Positions 9,770 through 18,428 of a stretch of 64,000 nucleotides of DNA are shown in pieces (the stretch's first letter is position 1; each line of letters starts with the position of its first letter). Below the pieces are notes generated by a model. The model saw nothing but the letters and a program-made list of their open reading frames with translations. It did not search any database and was not told where the DNA came from. Position numbers and translations under genes: made by a program. Source of the DNA: Mesonia algae (lineage in GTDB: Bacteria; Bacteroidota; Bacteroidia; Flavobacteriales; Flavobacteriaceae); the NCBI RefSeq assembly GCF_003253545.1, contig NZ_QKYV01000001.1, positions 516,574 to 580,573 on the forward strand, read 5' to 3'.

Positions 9770-11617
9770 ATGATAAATATGAAATCTCAATGGCTTTTTA
9801 TTGGACTTTGTATCTGTACAGCTATAACCAGTTTAGCACAAAACACTACTTCTTATTGGCAGCAACATGTCGATTATAAGATGGAAGTAGATGTAAATGT
9901 AAAAGATTACACCTACACAGGTACTCAAGAATTAGAATACACCAATAACTCTCCAGATACACTCAATCAAGTATTTTACCATCTCTTTTTTAATGCTTTC
10001 CAACCAGGAAGTGATATGGATGTAAGATCGAGAACCATTAAAGATCCAGATGGTAGAGTAGGAGACCGCATTAGTAAACTTTCCGATAAGGAAATAGGAT
10101 TTTTAAAAGTTGAAACGTTAAAACAAAATAATAAAGAATTAGACTACAAAGTTGTAGGAACTGTTCTTCAAGTAAATTTAGCACAACCTCTTTTACCTGG
10201 AGAAAAGACTAAATTTAATATGAAATTTAACGGTCAAGTTCCCGTGCAAATACGTCGTTCAGGAAGAAATAATGCCGAAGGTGTGGCTTTATCTATGACT
10301 CAATGGTATCCTAAATTAGCCGAATATGATTTTGAAGGTTGGCACGCAGATCCTTATATAGGAAGAGAATTTCAAGGAGTTTGGGGAGATTTTGATGTAA
10401 AAATCACTATTGATAAAGATTATATCCTTGGTGGAACAGGTTACTTGCAAAACCCACAAGAAATTGGTTACGGTTATGAAAAAGAAGGAACCAAAGTAAA
10501 ACGCAAAGGCAAAAAGTTAACTTGGCATTTTAACGCGCCTCAAGTACACGATTTTACTTGGGCTGCAGATCCTGAATTTGTTCACGATAGTAGAGTCGCT
10601 AAAGACGGAACTGTTTTACATTTCTTATATAAAGATAAACCAGCTTACGAAAAAGAAAATAATTTTACTGAAAACTGGAAAAATCTTCAATCTAAAACCG
10701 AAGATCTTTTGCTGTATTTCAACGAACACATAGGAGAATATCCTTACGATCAATATTCAGTTATTCAAGGAGGAGATGGAGGGATGGAGTACGCTATGTG
10801 TACTTTAATTACTGGTAATCGCTCTTTTGGAAGCCTAGTGGGTGTAACCGCACACGAAATGGCACACGCTTGGTTTCAGCATATTTTAGCTACCAACGAA
10901 TCTAAACACGAGTGGATGGATGAAGGTTTTACCACTTATATTTCTACTTTAGCTCAAAATGAAGTCCTTTCAGAAGGAAAAGAAAATCCGTTAAGTGGCG
11001 CTTACCGCGGATACACTTACTTGGCAAATTCTGGTGCAGAACAACCACAAAGTACGCACGCAGATCGTTACCATCTTAACCAAGCTTATGGTTTAGCAGC
11101 GTATTCTAAAGGTGCTGTATTCTTGGGACAATTAGAATACCTAATTGGAAAAGAAAATGTTTCAAAAACTTTGAAGCAATATTACAAGGAGTGGAAATTC
11201 AAACACCCAACGCCTAATGATTTTAAACGTGTAGCCGAAAAGGTAAGTGGAGCGCAGCTCGACTGGTATTTAACCGATTGGACGCAAACTACCAATACTA
11301 TAGATTACAGTATAGAAAATGTAGAAGCTAAAAATCAAAATACTGTTGTTACTCTAAAACGTAATGGGCAAATGCCTATGCCAATAGAACTTAGAGTTAC
11401 TTTTACCAATGGCAAAACACAAGATTTCTATATTCCTCTACAAATGATGTATTGGCAAAAACCAAATACTGGAGAATTAGGAGAAACTTGGTCTTGGGCA
11501 AATCCTAATTATGAAATGACATTAATGTTAGCAAAAGATCAAATTTCTAAAATAGAAATAGACCCGTCACAAAAAATGGCAGATATAAAGAGAGACAATA
11601 ACGTATTTGAAAACTAA
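9770..11617 (+). CDS. M1 family zinc metallopeptidase (aminopeptidase N-like), secreted
   Basis: The protein has 615 residues. It has a signal peptide (about 4-24, ending SLAQ), a beta-rich N-terminal domain, and the gluzincin active site HEMAH (His362, Glu363, His366) with the third zinc ligand Glu385 in WMDEGFT, the normal spacing for M1. GGDGGMEYAM before it is the exopeptidase (GxMEN-like) motif in a variant form. Such enzymes trim N-terminal residues from peptides in the periplasm. ATG codons at 9770 and 9779 are both possible, and the second (MKSQW) gives a more usual signal peptide. The 3' end runs up to a terminator that precedes rnpA. Confidence 0.93.
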   Translation: MINMKSQWLFIGLCICTAITSLAQNTTSYWQQHVDYKMEVDVNVKDYTYTGTQELEYTNNSPDTLNQVFYHLFFNAFQPGSDMDVRSRTIKDPDGRVGDRISKLSDKEIGFLKVETLKQNNKELDYKVVGTVLQVNLAQPLLPGEKTKFNMKFNGQVPVQIRRSGRNNAEGVALSMTQWYPKLAEYDFEGWHADPYIGREFQGVWGDFDVKITIDKDYILGGTGYLQNPQEIGYGYEKEGTKVKRKGKKLTWHFNAPQVHDFTWAADPEFVHDSRVAKDGTVLHFLYKDKPAYEKENNFTENWKNLQSKTEDLLLYFNEHIGEYPYDQYSVIQGGDGGMEYAMCTLITGNRSFGSLVGVTAHEMAHAWFQHILATNESKHEWMDEGFTTYISTLAQNEVLSEGKENPLSGAYRGYTYLANSGAEQPQSTHADRYHLNQAYGLAAYSKGAVFLGQLEYLIGKENVSKTLKQYYKEWKFKHPTPNDFKRVAEKVSGAQLDWYLTDWTQTTNTIDYSIENVEAKNQNTVVTLKRNGQMPMPIELRVTFTNGKTQDFYIPLQMMYWQKPNTGELGETWSWANPNYEMTLMLAKDQISKIEIDPSQKMADIKRDNNVFEN

Positions 11618-11639
11618 AAACCTCTTTTTTCAAGATTTT

Positions 11640-11666
11640 AAAACCCTTGTTCACTCAAGGGTTTTT
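11640..11666 (+). terminator. terminator between the M1 peptidase gene and rnpA
   Basis: The 10-base perfect arms AAAACCCTTG and CAAGGGTTTT have a six-base loop and are followed by a T-run. They lie 22 bases after the peptidase stop. Confidence 0.75.
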
Positions 11667-11693
11667 GTTTTTTACATTGCTTATCTTTACCAC

Positions 11694-12074
11694 ATGAAAC
11701 AAACCTTCCCAAAAGAAGAAAAACTTAAAAGCAAGATTCTTATTGGTCAGCTTTTTGAAGAAGGAAAATCTGTAAAAAGTTTTCCGCTTAAGCTTATATA
11801 TCATGCTATTCAAGGAGAAGAATCTCAAGATAAAGTAGGCGTTTCTGTACCCAAACGTAATTTTAAATTGGCAGTAACCCGTAATAGAATCAAACGTTTG
11901 CTAAGAGAAAACTACCGCAAACAAAAGAATTTACTTCCTCCTCATGTAAATAAATTTAGTATGATGTTTATTTATACGGGACGAAAAGAATTGGATTATA
12001 ACGAAATTGAAATCGCTATGAGAAAATTAATCCATAAATTTATAGAGAAAGAATTGACAGACGACGCCTTATGA
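11694..12074 (+). CDS. rnpA: ribonuclease P protein component
   Basis: This is the protein subunit that helps the RNase P RNA cut the 5' leader from pre-tRNA. The product has about 126 residues from the ATG at 11694 (MKQTFPKEEKL). It carries the signature RNRIKRLLRENYR and the preceding VGVSVPKRNFKLAVT. The open frame extends further upstream, but that part overlaps the terminator and the M1 gene, so the internal ATG is preferred. TATCTTTA lies only 6-13 bases before the ATG, so a promoter there would give a nearly leaderless message. Its stop overlaps the S41 peptidase start by four bases (ATGA). rpmH, a frequent partner, is not next to it here. Confidence 0.93.
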   Translation: MKQTFPKEEKLKSKILIGQLFEEGKSVKSFPLKLIYHAIQGEESQDKVGVSVPKRNFKLAVTRNRIKRLLRENYRKQKNLLPPHVNKFSMMFIYTGRKELDYNEIEIAMRKLIHKFIEKELTDDAL

Positions 12075-13699
12075 AAAAACGCATTCTTGTTCCCATACTT
12101 GCTATTGGTATTTTAATCACCACTGCAAGCGCTAGTTATAAATCAGATTTTTTTGAGATCGCTAAGCAAATAGAAATTTTCACTACGCTTTTCAAAGAAT
12201 TGAATATGAACTACGTAGATGAAACCAATCCAGCAGATTTAATGGATACTGCTATTACTGCTATGTTGGCCGATTTAGATCCCTATACCAATTACTGGAA
12301 TCAACAAGAAGTAGAACAAGCTAAGATTCAAAATTTTGGACAGTATACCGGGATTGGAGCCAATGTATTTACCCAAAAAAATAAGATTAAACTCTTGGAA
12401 GTCTATAAAGGTTACCCTGCAGATAAAGCAGGTTTAAAGCCAGGAGATGAGATTATTCAAATTGGTGATGTTGCACTTAAAGATTTTAACGAAGATGCAG
12501 GAGAGTTATTAAAAGGCGCTCCAAATAGTAAAGTAACCTTAAAATACATCCGTCAAGGAAAATCACAACAAACTACACTTAACAGAGAAGCGGTAGAAAT
12601 TAAAGCGGTTCCTTTTTACGAATTAACGCCAGATAAAATTGGTTATATCGTACTTTCTAAATTTAACCGTAAAGCTTCCGCGGAAGTGGCCACAGCACTT
12701 AAAAACTTAAAAGAACAAGGCGCTGAAAAAATAATATTAGATTTAAGAGGAAATCCTGGAGGATTACTTACCGAAGCAGTTAATGTGACCAATATTTTTG
12801 TTCCAAAGGGAGAGATTATTACCACCACAAAATCTTCTATAGAAAAATACAATCAGGTCTATAAAACCCAAAAAGATCCTATGGATACAGAGATTCCTTT
12901 GGCAGTTTTAATCAACGGGAAAAGTGCTTCTGCTAGTGAAATTGTCTCGGGAAGTTTACAAGATTTAGACAGAGCTGTTGTAATTGGTGCAAGAAGTTTT
13001 GGTAAAGGTTTAGTACAACGTCCTAAACAGTTGTCTTACGGCACGCAGTTAAAAATTACCATTTCTAGATATTACACCCCTAGTGGTCGTTGTATACAAG
13101 CTTTAGATTATTGGAATAGAGATGAAGAAGGAAATGCCACTAAAACTAAAGTGGAGGATTATAACGAATTTACGACCCGAAACGGAAGAAAAGTATATGA
13201 TGGTGGTGGTATTTTACCCGATGTTACCTTAGAAACATCAGAATATAGTGCGGTAACCAACGCTTTAATTGAAGAGCAAATTATCTTTAATTATGCAACT
13301 CAATATTACTACAATCAGCCTGAAATTAGTTTAGATAATTTCGTTTTCACGGATAAAGATTTTGGTGCATTTAAGCAATTTTTAAAGCAAGCTGACTTCA
13401 CCTATGAAACCGAAACCGAAAAAGAGTTGAAAGAATTAATGTTAGTTTCTAAAAAGGAAGGTTACGAAAAGGCTATCGCAAAAACACAGCAAAATATGTT
13501 AGCTGAAATTGAAATTGCCAAGCAAAAACAAATTGAAGCTAAGAAACACGAAATAGAGCGTTTATTAAGTGATGAAATTATAAAACGTTATCATTACGAA
13601 GAAGGATTATATACTTATTATCTAGCTCATAATCCAGAAATTAAAAAAGCAAAAGAGATCTTAAATAATGCATCTACTTATAAAAAGATTTTAAACTAA
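12071..13699 (+). CDS. S41 family C-terminal processing peptidase with PDZ domain
   Basis: The protein has 542 residues: an N-terminal signal or anchor segment (about 5-22), a PDZ domain (about 85-165, GIGANVF, then YPADKAGLKPGDEI) and the S41 core. The likely Ser/Lys dyad is Ser287 in NGKSASASEI and Lys312 in FGKGLVQ, 25 residues apart as in CtpA. A charged helical C-terminal region (about 440-540) follows. These peptidases cut periplasmic proteins from their C-termini. The gene overlaps rnpA by four bases. The stretch KASAE (201-205) is encoded by one of the CTTCCG/CGGAAG palindromes described separately. Confidence 0.93.
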   Translation: MKKRILVPILAIGILITTASASYKSDFFEIAKQIEIFTTLFKELNMNYVDETNPADLMDTAITAMLADLDPYTNYWNQQEVEQAKIQNFGQYTGIGANVFTQKNKIKLLEVYKGYPADKAGLKPGDEIIQIGDVALKDFNEDAGELLKGAPNSKVTLKYIRQGKSQQTTLNREAVEIKAVPFYELTPDKIGYIVLSKFNRKASAEVATALKNLKEQGAEKIILDLRGNPGGLLTEAVNVTNIFVPKGEIITTTKSSIEKYNQVYKTQKDPMDTEIPLAVLINGKSASASEIVSGSLQDLDRAVVIGARSFGKGLVQRPKQLSYGTQLKITISRYYTPSGRCIQALDYWNRDEEGNATKTKVEDYNEFTTRNGRKVYDGGGILPDVTLETSEYSAVTNALIEEQIIFNYATQYYYNQPEISLDNFVFTDKDFGAFKQFLKQADFTYETETEKELKELMLVSKKEGYEKAIAKTQQNMLAEIEIAKQKQIEAKKHEIERLLSDEIIKRYHYEEGLYTYYLAHNPEIKKAKEILNNASTYKKILN

Positions 13700-13704
13700 T
13701 AAGG

Positions 13705-14523
13705 ATTAATAACGAGCTCGCATATCAAGGATTTTTATCTACTGCATCTATTTTTAAGTCAGAAAAAAATAGATTTAATTTAGACGTCTTTACTTTACCA
13801 AAAAATAACTCAATTCCCTTTTCGGAAGAAATATCTCCGCAATTAGTATTGGGTAAAAGAGCAGAGGTATTTTTTAATTTTACGATTAAAAATACTTCTC
13901 GGTATGAGATGGCGGCACAAAATCTCCAGGTGATTCACGAGAAAAAAACCTTAGGAGAATTCGATTTTTTCTTAAGAGATAGAGAACTTAAGGAAGTACT
14001 TCACGTAGAACTAGTCTATAAATTTTACTTGTTCGATCCTTCTATCTCAAAGGATGATGAATTAAAATGTTGGATTGGTCCTAACAGAAAAGATAGCTTC
14101 TTAAGAAAGATCAACCGATTAAAAGAGCATCAATTTCCTTTATTATACCGTCCAGAGAGTGAAAAAGTTTTATCTAGAATTCAATTAAATCCGCGGCAGC
14201 TAAAACAAAAAGTGTGTTTTAAAGCCAATTTATTCGTTCCAAAAAATGATAACCAATCTACTTATCATCTTATAAATCCTAATGCAATTATTGGTTATTG
14301 GATGCACTTAAACGAATTTACGGAAGCAGAGTATGGTCAAGATAAATATTTTTCTCCGCAAAAAAAAGATTGGCCCATTGATCCTGCACATCTAAAAGAT
14401 TGGATGGATTTTAAGGGAATCCTTACAGAAATTGACTACCTTTTCAAACACAATAAGGCAGCTTATGTTTGGAGAAAAATACAAAATGGTGGTTATGAAC
14501 GTTTTTTTATTGTTTGGTGGTAA
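13705..14523 (+). CDS. DUF1853 family protein with no canonical start codon
   Basis: The frame is open from 13684 to the TAA at 14521-14523. Conserved features are ELAYQGFLSTASIF at the N-terminus, VLHVELVYKFYLFDP, CWIGPNRKDSF and the C-terminal YERFFIVWW, all typical of DUF1853, a family of unknown function with a nuclease-like look. No ATG, GTG or TTG precedes the conserved N-terminus. The first TTG (13849) would remove about 48 residues that look genuine. ATT at 13705 or ATA at 13699 would give about 272-274 residues, close to the expected length. Alternatively, loss of one A in the A-run at 13682-13686 would join the frame to an ATG at 13668. The gene directly follows the S41 stop. Confidence 0.7.
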   Translation: MNNELAYQGFLSTASIFKSEKNRFNLDVFTLPKNNSIPFSEEISPQLVLGKRAEVFFNFTIKNTSRYEMAAQNLQVIHEKKTLGEFDFFLRDRELKEVLHVELVYKFYLFDPSISKDDELKCWIGPNRKDSFLRKINRLKEHQFPLLYRPESEKVLSRIQLNPRQLKQKVCFKANLFVPKNDNQSTYHLINPNAIIGYWMHLNEFTEAEYGQDKYFSPQKKDWPIDPAHLKDWMDFKGILTEIDYLFKHNKAAYVWRKIQNGGYERFFIVWW

Positions 14524-14638
14524 ATAAAAATACTTCTTATCAAAAACTTGTAGGTATCTTTTTTCGTAAGTCTATAAGCATCCTAACGACAAAGTTCTAT
14601 AGCACTTATAAGAATTTTAAGAACTTAAAAAAATTGAT

Positions 14639-15457
14639 ATGAAACTAAAAATGAATTTATACAAAAGCATTTGTACTGTCGTTGCTTTATTTTTTTCGAT
14701 GTTATTAATTGCATGTGGAACCAGTAATAATGAAACCATTGAACTTAGCTTAGAACAACAACAGATAAAACCTTTCGAGATTTCTAAGAATTTCTATGAT
14801 GCAGTAAAAAGTGGAGGTAATGCAGATAAATATGCAAAACAGTTAGCTGAACTTTCTCCCGAAGTGCTTAAAAACACTTTAAAAACAGATGCACAGAAAA
14901 AAGCGTTTTGGTTAAATACTTATAACACTTATGTACAATACCTTTTAAAAGATAATCCCGATTTATATAAAGATAGATCTGCTTTTTTCAAAGAAAAGCG
15001 TTTTGTCATTGTAGGGGAAGAAGTGAGTTTAGATATTTTAGAACATGGTTTATTAAGAAATTCTAGAATTAAGGCATCGTTAGGCTATGTAAAAGATCCT
15101 TTTCCGTCTAGTTTTGAAAAAGATTTTAGAGTAGAAGAGATTGATTGGCGTATTCACTTCGCATTAAATTGTGGAGCAAAAAGCTGTCCTCCAGTTTTTT
15201 ATTATACGGTAAATGCTTTAGATAAAGAACTAGAAGATTCTTCTAAAAAATATCTAAAGAAAGAGGTAGAGTATAAGAAAAATGAAGAAGAAGTACACGT
15301 TCCTGCTTTAATGAGCTGGTTTAGAGGAGATTTTGGAGGAAAAGATGGTGTTATTCAAATTCTTAAAAACTATCAATTAATTCCTACTGACAAGGATCCC
15401 GATGTGGAGTTTTTAGATTATAACTGGGAATTAGATTTAGATAATTACAGAAAATAA
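14639..15457 (+). CDS. DUF547 domain lipoprotein
   Basis: The protein has 272 residues, with a lipoprotein signal peptide (SMLLIACG, lipid Cys about 26) and a DUF547 domain over most of the mature part. AFWLNTYNTYVQYLL, VSLDILEHGLLR and IHFALNCGAKSCPP are its typical stretches, the last holding the conserved His and Cys pair, which suggests a papain-like fold. The function of the family is unknown. It lies 39 bases before a TIGR04283 glycosyltransferase, and this pairing recurs in Bacteroidota near arsenosugar genes. A second ATG four codons in (MNLYK) is equally possible as the start. Confidence 0.85.
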   Translation: MKLKMNLYKSICTVVALFFSMLLIACGTSNNETIELSLEQQQIKPFEISKNFYDAVKSGGNADKYAKQLAELSPEVLKNTLKTDAQKKAFWLNTYNTYVQYLLKDNPDLYKDRSAFFKEKRFVIVGEEVSLDILEHGLLRNSRIKASLGYVKDPFPSSFEKDFRVEEIDWRIHFALNCGAKSCPPVFYYTVNALDKELEDSSKKYLKKEVEYKKNEEEVHVPALMSWFRGDFGGKDGVIQILKNYQLIPTDKDPDVEFLDYNWELDLDNYRK

Positions 15458-15496
15458 CAATTTAAATCACCTTAGCTACAATCTTTAAGTCATAGT

Positions 15497-16168
15497 ATGG
15501 TTAGTATTATTATTCCCGTTGTAAATGAAGAAAATCATCTAAAAAAATTACTCCCACTTTTAGTGAATAGTGAAGCAAAAGAAGTAATTGTTGTTGATGG
15601 GGGTAGTAATGATAACAGTAAACTAATAGCAAAAGAGTTAGGAGCTAAAGTGATTGATTCTCCAAAAAGTAGAGCAAAACAAATGAATGCTGGGGCAAAA
15701 GCTGCTGTAGAAAATATACTCTATTTTGTTCATGCCGATAGTATACCGCCTTCAAGTTTTCATGAAGATATTAAAACCCATCAAGATAAAAACATTCCCT
15801 TTGGTTGTTTTAGATCATTATTTGATACCAAAAATTGGTTTTTGAGAATCAATAGTTATTTTTCTCGTTATAAAGGAATGATGTTTAGAGGAGGCGGACA
15901 AACCCTTTGGATTACTAAAGAATTTTTTCAAGAATTAAACGGTTATGATGAATCGCTTAAATTAATGGAAGAATATGATTTTATTAAAAGAGCTAGTCAA
16001 AAGGCCGATTATAAGGTGATTCAAAAAGATGTTTTGGTAAGTACCAGAACGTATGATGAGAATGGAAATTTTAAAACTCAGTTCATTTACGGACTAATTA
16101 TGTTTGGATTTTTTCGAGGGATAGACCAAGATAAATTAATCAAATTTGGTAAGCGTTGGCTTAAATAA
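15497..16168 (+). CDS. TIGR04283-type family 2 glycosyltransferase (arsenosugar biosynthesis-like)
   Basis: The protein has 223 residues. It begins with the GT-A motif VSIIIPVVNEENHL, then VIVVDGGSNDNS, a DxD-like HADS (about 76-79) and RGGGQTLWITKEFF. This short form without a membrane tail matches the TIGR04283 subfamily named for arsenosugar biosynthesis clusters. The methyltransferase and radical-SAM partners of those clusters are absent from this window, so the actual acceptor is uncertain. It is probably co-transcribed with the DUF547 gene and ends at a hairpin shared with the convergent sulP gene. Confidence 0.8.
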   Translation: MVSIIIPVVNEENHLKKLLPLLVNSEAKEVIVVDGGSNDNSKLIAKELGAKVIDSPKSRAKQMNAGAKAAVENILYFVHADSIPPSSFHEDIKTHQDKNIPFGCFRSLFDTKNWFLRINSYFSRYKGMMFRGGGQTLWITKEFFQELNGYDESLKLMEEYDFIKRASQKADYKVIQKDVLVSTRTYDENGNFKTQFIYGLIMFGFFRGIDQDKLIKFGKRWLK

Positions 16169-16170
16169 AA

Positions 16171-16197
16171 AAACCCCGAGAAAGCATCTCGAGGTTT
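16171..16197. terminator. hairpin terminator between convergent genes
   Basis: AAACCCCGAGA (16171-16181) pairs with TCTCGAGGTTT (16187-16197) with one C-A mismatch and a five-base loop. It follows the glycosyltransferase stop by two bases and faces the sulP 3' end. Confidence 0.55.
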
Positions 16198-16219
16198 AAT
16201 TGATTTTTAGGAAATCTAA

Positions 16220-17752
16220 TTATTTTCCGACTACCTTGTAGCTTGGATCTTCAATAATGTTGACATCAATAATAGTTTCAGCGTTATGTAATAATCTTCT
16301 ACAATCAGCACTTAAATGTTTTAAATGTACTTTTTTTCCTTGTTTTAAATAACGATCTGTAATTTTATTAACAGCATCTATAGCACTCATATCGGTTATT
16401 TTACTGTCTGCAAAATCAATAACTACCTCTTCAGGATCGTTTTCTACATCAAATTTATCTGTAAAAGCCGTTGTAGAACCAAAAAATAAAGGACCATATA
16501 ACTCATAATGTTTTACTCCGTTTTCATCAATTCTTTTTCTCGCTCTAATTCGCTTAGCACTTTCCCAAGCAAAAACTAAAGCAGAAATAATTACTCCAAT
16601 TAATACAGCAAGAGCCAAATTATGTAGGAATACGGTGATTAAAGTAACAACAAGCATCACAAAAATATCGTGCTTTGGCATTCTCGTAAAGGCTTTAAAA
16701 CTTGCCCATTCAAATGTACCAAATGCAACCATAATCATAACTCCTACAAGAGCTGCCATGGGTAATAATTCTATAACGGGCGCACCTACTAAAATAATGG
16801 TTAAAATAGTTAAGGCTGCTATAATTCCAGATAATCGAGCTCTAGAACCAGACGATAAATTAACCAAGGTTTGTGCAATCATCGGGCAACCACCCATTCC
16901 AAAAAAGAAACCATTGGCAATGTTTGCAGTTCCTTGAGCTAGACATTCTTTATTACTATTTCCTTTTGTTCCTGTAATTTCGTCTACTAAATTAAGTGTA
17001 AGTAAACCTTCTGTAAGTCCTACTGCGGCCATAATTAAACCGTAAGGAAGAATAATTTGTAAAGTTTCTAACGTAAAAGGAACGTTTGGAATATTAAAAG
17101 GAGGTAAGCTTCCGCTAACGGAAGCAATATCAACTACCTGTTTGGTGTCTATATTAAAAATTAAAACAACAGCAAATACTACTAAAATTGCGACTAAAGA
17201 TGCAGGAATAGCTTTGGTAAACTTAGGTAAGATTACAATAATTGCGATCGTTAACGCTACCAAAACACCCATAATCAAAAGGGGAGTGCCTGTTAACCAT
17301 TCTACTTCGCCATTAAAAACCGTCTTAAACTGTTCTAGTTGAGACATAAAAATGATGACAGCTAAACCGTTTACAAAACCAAACATGACGGGTTGAGGAA
17401 CTAAGCGTATAAATTTTCCCAATTTAAACAGACCCACCATAATTTGAATGATTCCTGCCATTGCAACGGCAGCAAATACGTAATCTAAACCATGGGAATT
17501 CATGAGAGCAATTAAAACCACTACCGTAGCTCCAGCACCTCCAGAAACCATTCCTGGTCTACCGCCAAATACTGCTGTGATCAATCCCATAATAAAAGCT
17601 GCATATAATCCTACTAAAGGTGGAAATCCTGCAAGAATAGCAAATGAAAGTGATTCAGGAATCATGGTCATTGCCACGGTAAGACCTGCTAATATTTCAA
17701 TTTTATAATCTACTTTTTGCTTGAAGTCAAAAAGGTTGAATACTTTTTTCAT
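16220..17752 (-). CDS. SulP family inorganic anion transporter with STAS domain
   Basis: The protein has 510 residues: about 12 predicted membrane segments (about 20-400), with the SulP pattern AGLTVAMTMIPESLSFAILAGFPPLVGLYAAF at the start and a C-terminal cytosolic STAS domain (about 425-505, EEVVIDFADSKITDMSAIDAVNKI). SulP proteins move sulfate, bicarbonate or related anions across the inner membrane, and the substrate here is not certain. Sulfate would fit the sulfate-activation genes further right in the window. It is a single gene on the minus strand, with a 208-base upstream gap that holds a short stem-loop and one CTTCCG/CGGAAG palindrome. Confidence 0.92.
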   Translation of the reverse strand: MKKVFNLFDFKQKVDYKIEILAGLTVAMTMIPESLSFAILAGFPPLVGLYAAFIMGLITAVFGGRPGMVSGGAGATVVVLIALMNSHGLDYVFAAVAMAGIIQIMVGLFKLGKFIRLVPQPVMFGFVNGLAVIIFMSQLEQFKTVFNGEVEWLTGTPLLIMGVLVALTIAIIVILPKFTKAIPASLVAILVVFAVVLIFNIDTKQVVDIASVSGSLPPFNIPNVPFTLETLQIILPYGLIMAAVGLTEGLLTLNLVDEITGTKGNSNKECLAQGTANIANGFFFGMGGCPMIAQTLVNLSSGSRARLSGIIAALTILTIILVGAPVIELLPMAALVGVMIMVAFGTFEWASFKAFTRMPKHDIFVMLVVTLITVFLHNLALAVLIGVIISALVFAWESAKRIRARKRIDENGVKHYELYGPLFFGSTTAFTDKFDVENDPEEVVIDFADSKITDMSAIDAVNKITDRYLKQGKKVHLKHLSADCRRLLHNAETIIDVNIIEDPSYKVVGK

Positions 17753-17843
17753 TTATAAATAAATTAGTTTTCTTCCGTTTAACGGAAAAAATTTTAGTAA
17801 AAAATGGTATGTTTCTTTAAAATTTAAAGAGAATTGGAAAGAT

Positions 17844-17870
17844 AATTACGGCTGTTATGGCGGCGTAATT
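17844..17870 (-). promoter_or_regulatory. inverted repeat upstream of sulP
   Basis: AATTACG (17844-17850) and CGTAATT (17864-17870) form a perfect 7-base inverted repeat with a 13-base spacer, about 90 bases before the sulP start. It could be an operator or a leader stem. No protein or ligand can be assigned. Confidence 0.25.
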
Positions 17871-17960
17871 TTAAATATATATGTACAAGTAGTGTAATTC
17901 ATAATTGGCTGCAAAATTATTCATAAAAAACATGTTGTACAAACGATTACAAAAAATAGT

Positions 17961-18425
17961 TTAAGCTTTCTCTTTCTTAATCATGCCTATATGAGGAATT
18001 CCATCTTCTAAATAACCATCACCTATTTGAACAAATTGATGAGATTCATAAAACTTTGTAAGATACTGTTGCGCAGATAGTTTAATAGTTTTAGTTTGAT
18101 AGTGATCTTCTATTGCCTTAACGGAAGCCTCTAAAATATCATGACCAAAACCAAATTTTCGGTGAGATTCATTTACAACCACTCTTCCTATGGCAGCTTC
18201 TTCAAAGTATATATTGGGAGCAAAACAACGGGTATAAGCCACTATTTTTTCATTGTAATATCCTATAATATGTAAAGCTTTTTCATCTTTTCCATCAATA
18301 TCCTGGTACACACAATCTTGTTCTACTACAAAAACTTCAGCTCGTAATTGCAAAATGTCGTATACCTCATGAAGTGTTAATTCTTCAAAATGCTTAACTT
18401 TTATTTCTAATTGTGATTTTTCCAT
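17961..18425 (-). CDS. GNAT family N-acetyltransferase, ElaA-like
   Basis: The protein has 154 residues, the usual size of ElaA-type acetyltransferases. LRAEVFVVEQDCVYQDIDGKDEKALHI is the family's N-terminal signature. AIGRVVVNESHRKFGFGHDIL is the acetyl-CoA binding region (R/Q-x-x-G-x-G/A-like). LSAQQYLTKFYESHGF-like sequence (here SHQF) and GIPHIGM close the domain. The acceptor is unknown. It is the last gene of a tight minus-strand operon, starting three bases after the CDF gene. Codons for EASVKA are written by half of a CTTCCG/CGGAAG repeat at 18115-18129. Confidence 0.88.
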   Translation of the reverse strand: MEKSQLEIKVKHFEELTLHEVYDILQLRAEVFVVEQDCVYQDIDGKDEKALHIIGYYNEKIVAYTRCFAPNIYFEEAAIGRVVVNESHRKFGFGHDILEASVKAIEDHYQTKTIKLSAQQYLTKFYESHQFVQIGDGYLEDGIPHIGMIKKEKA

Positions 18426-18428
18426 AGC

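Noticed and set aside
13849-14523. TTG at 13849 as the DUF1853 start
   Set aside because: It would remove a conserved-looking N-terminus of about 48 residues that is open in frame; kept only as an alternative.
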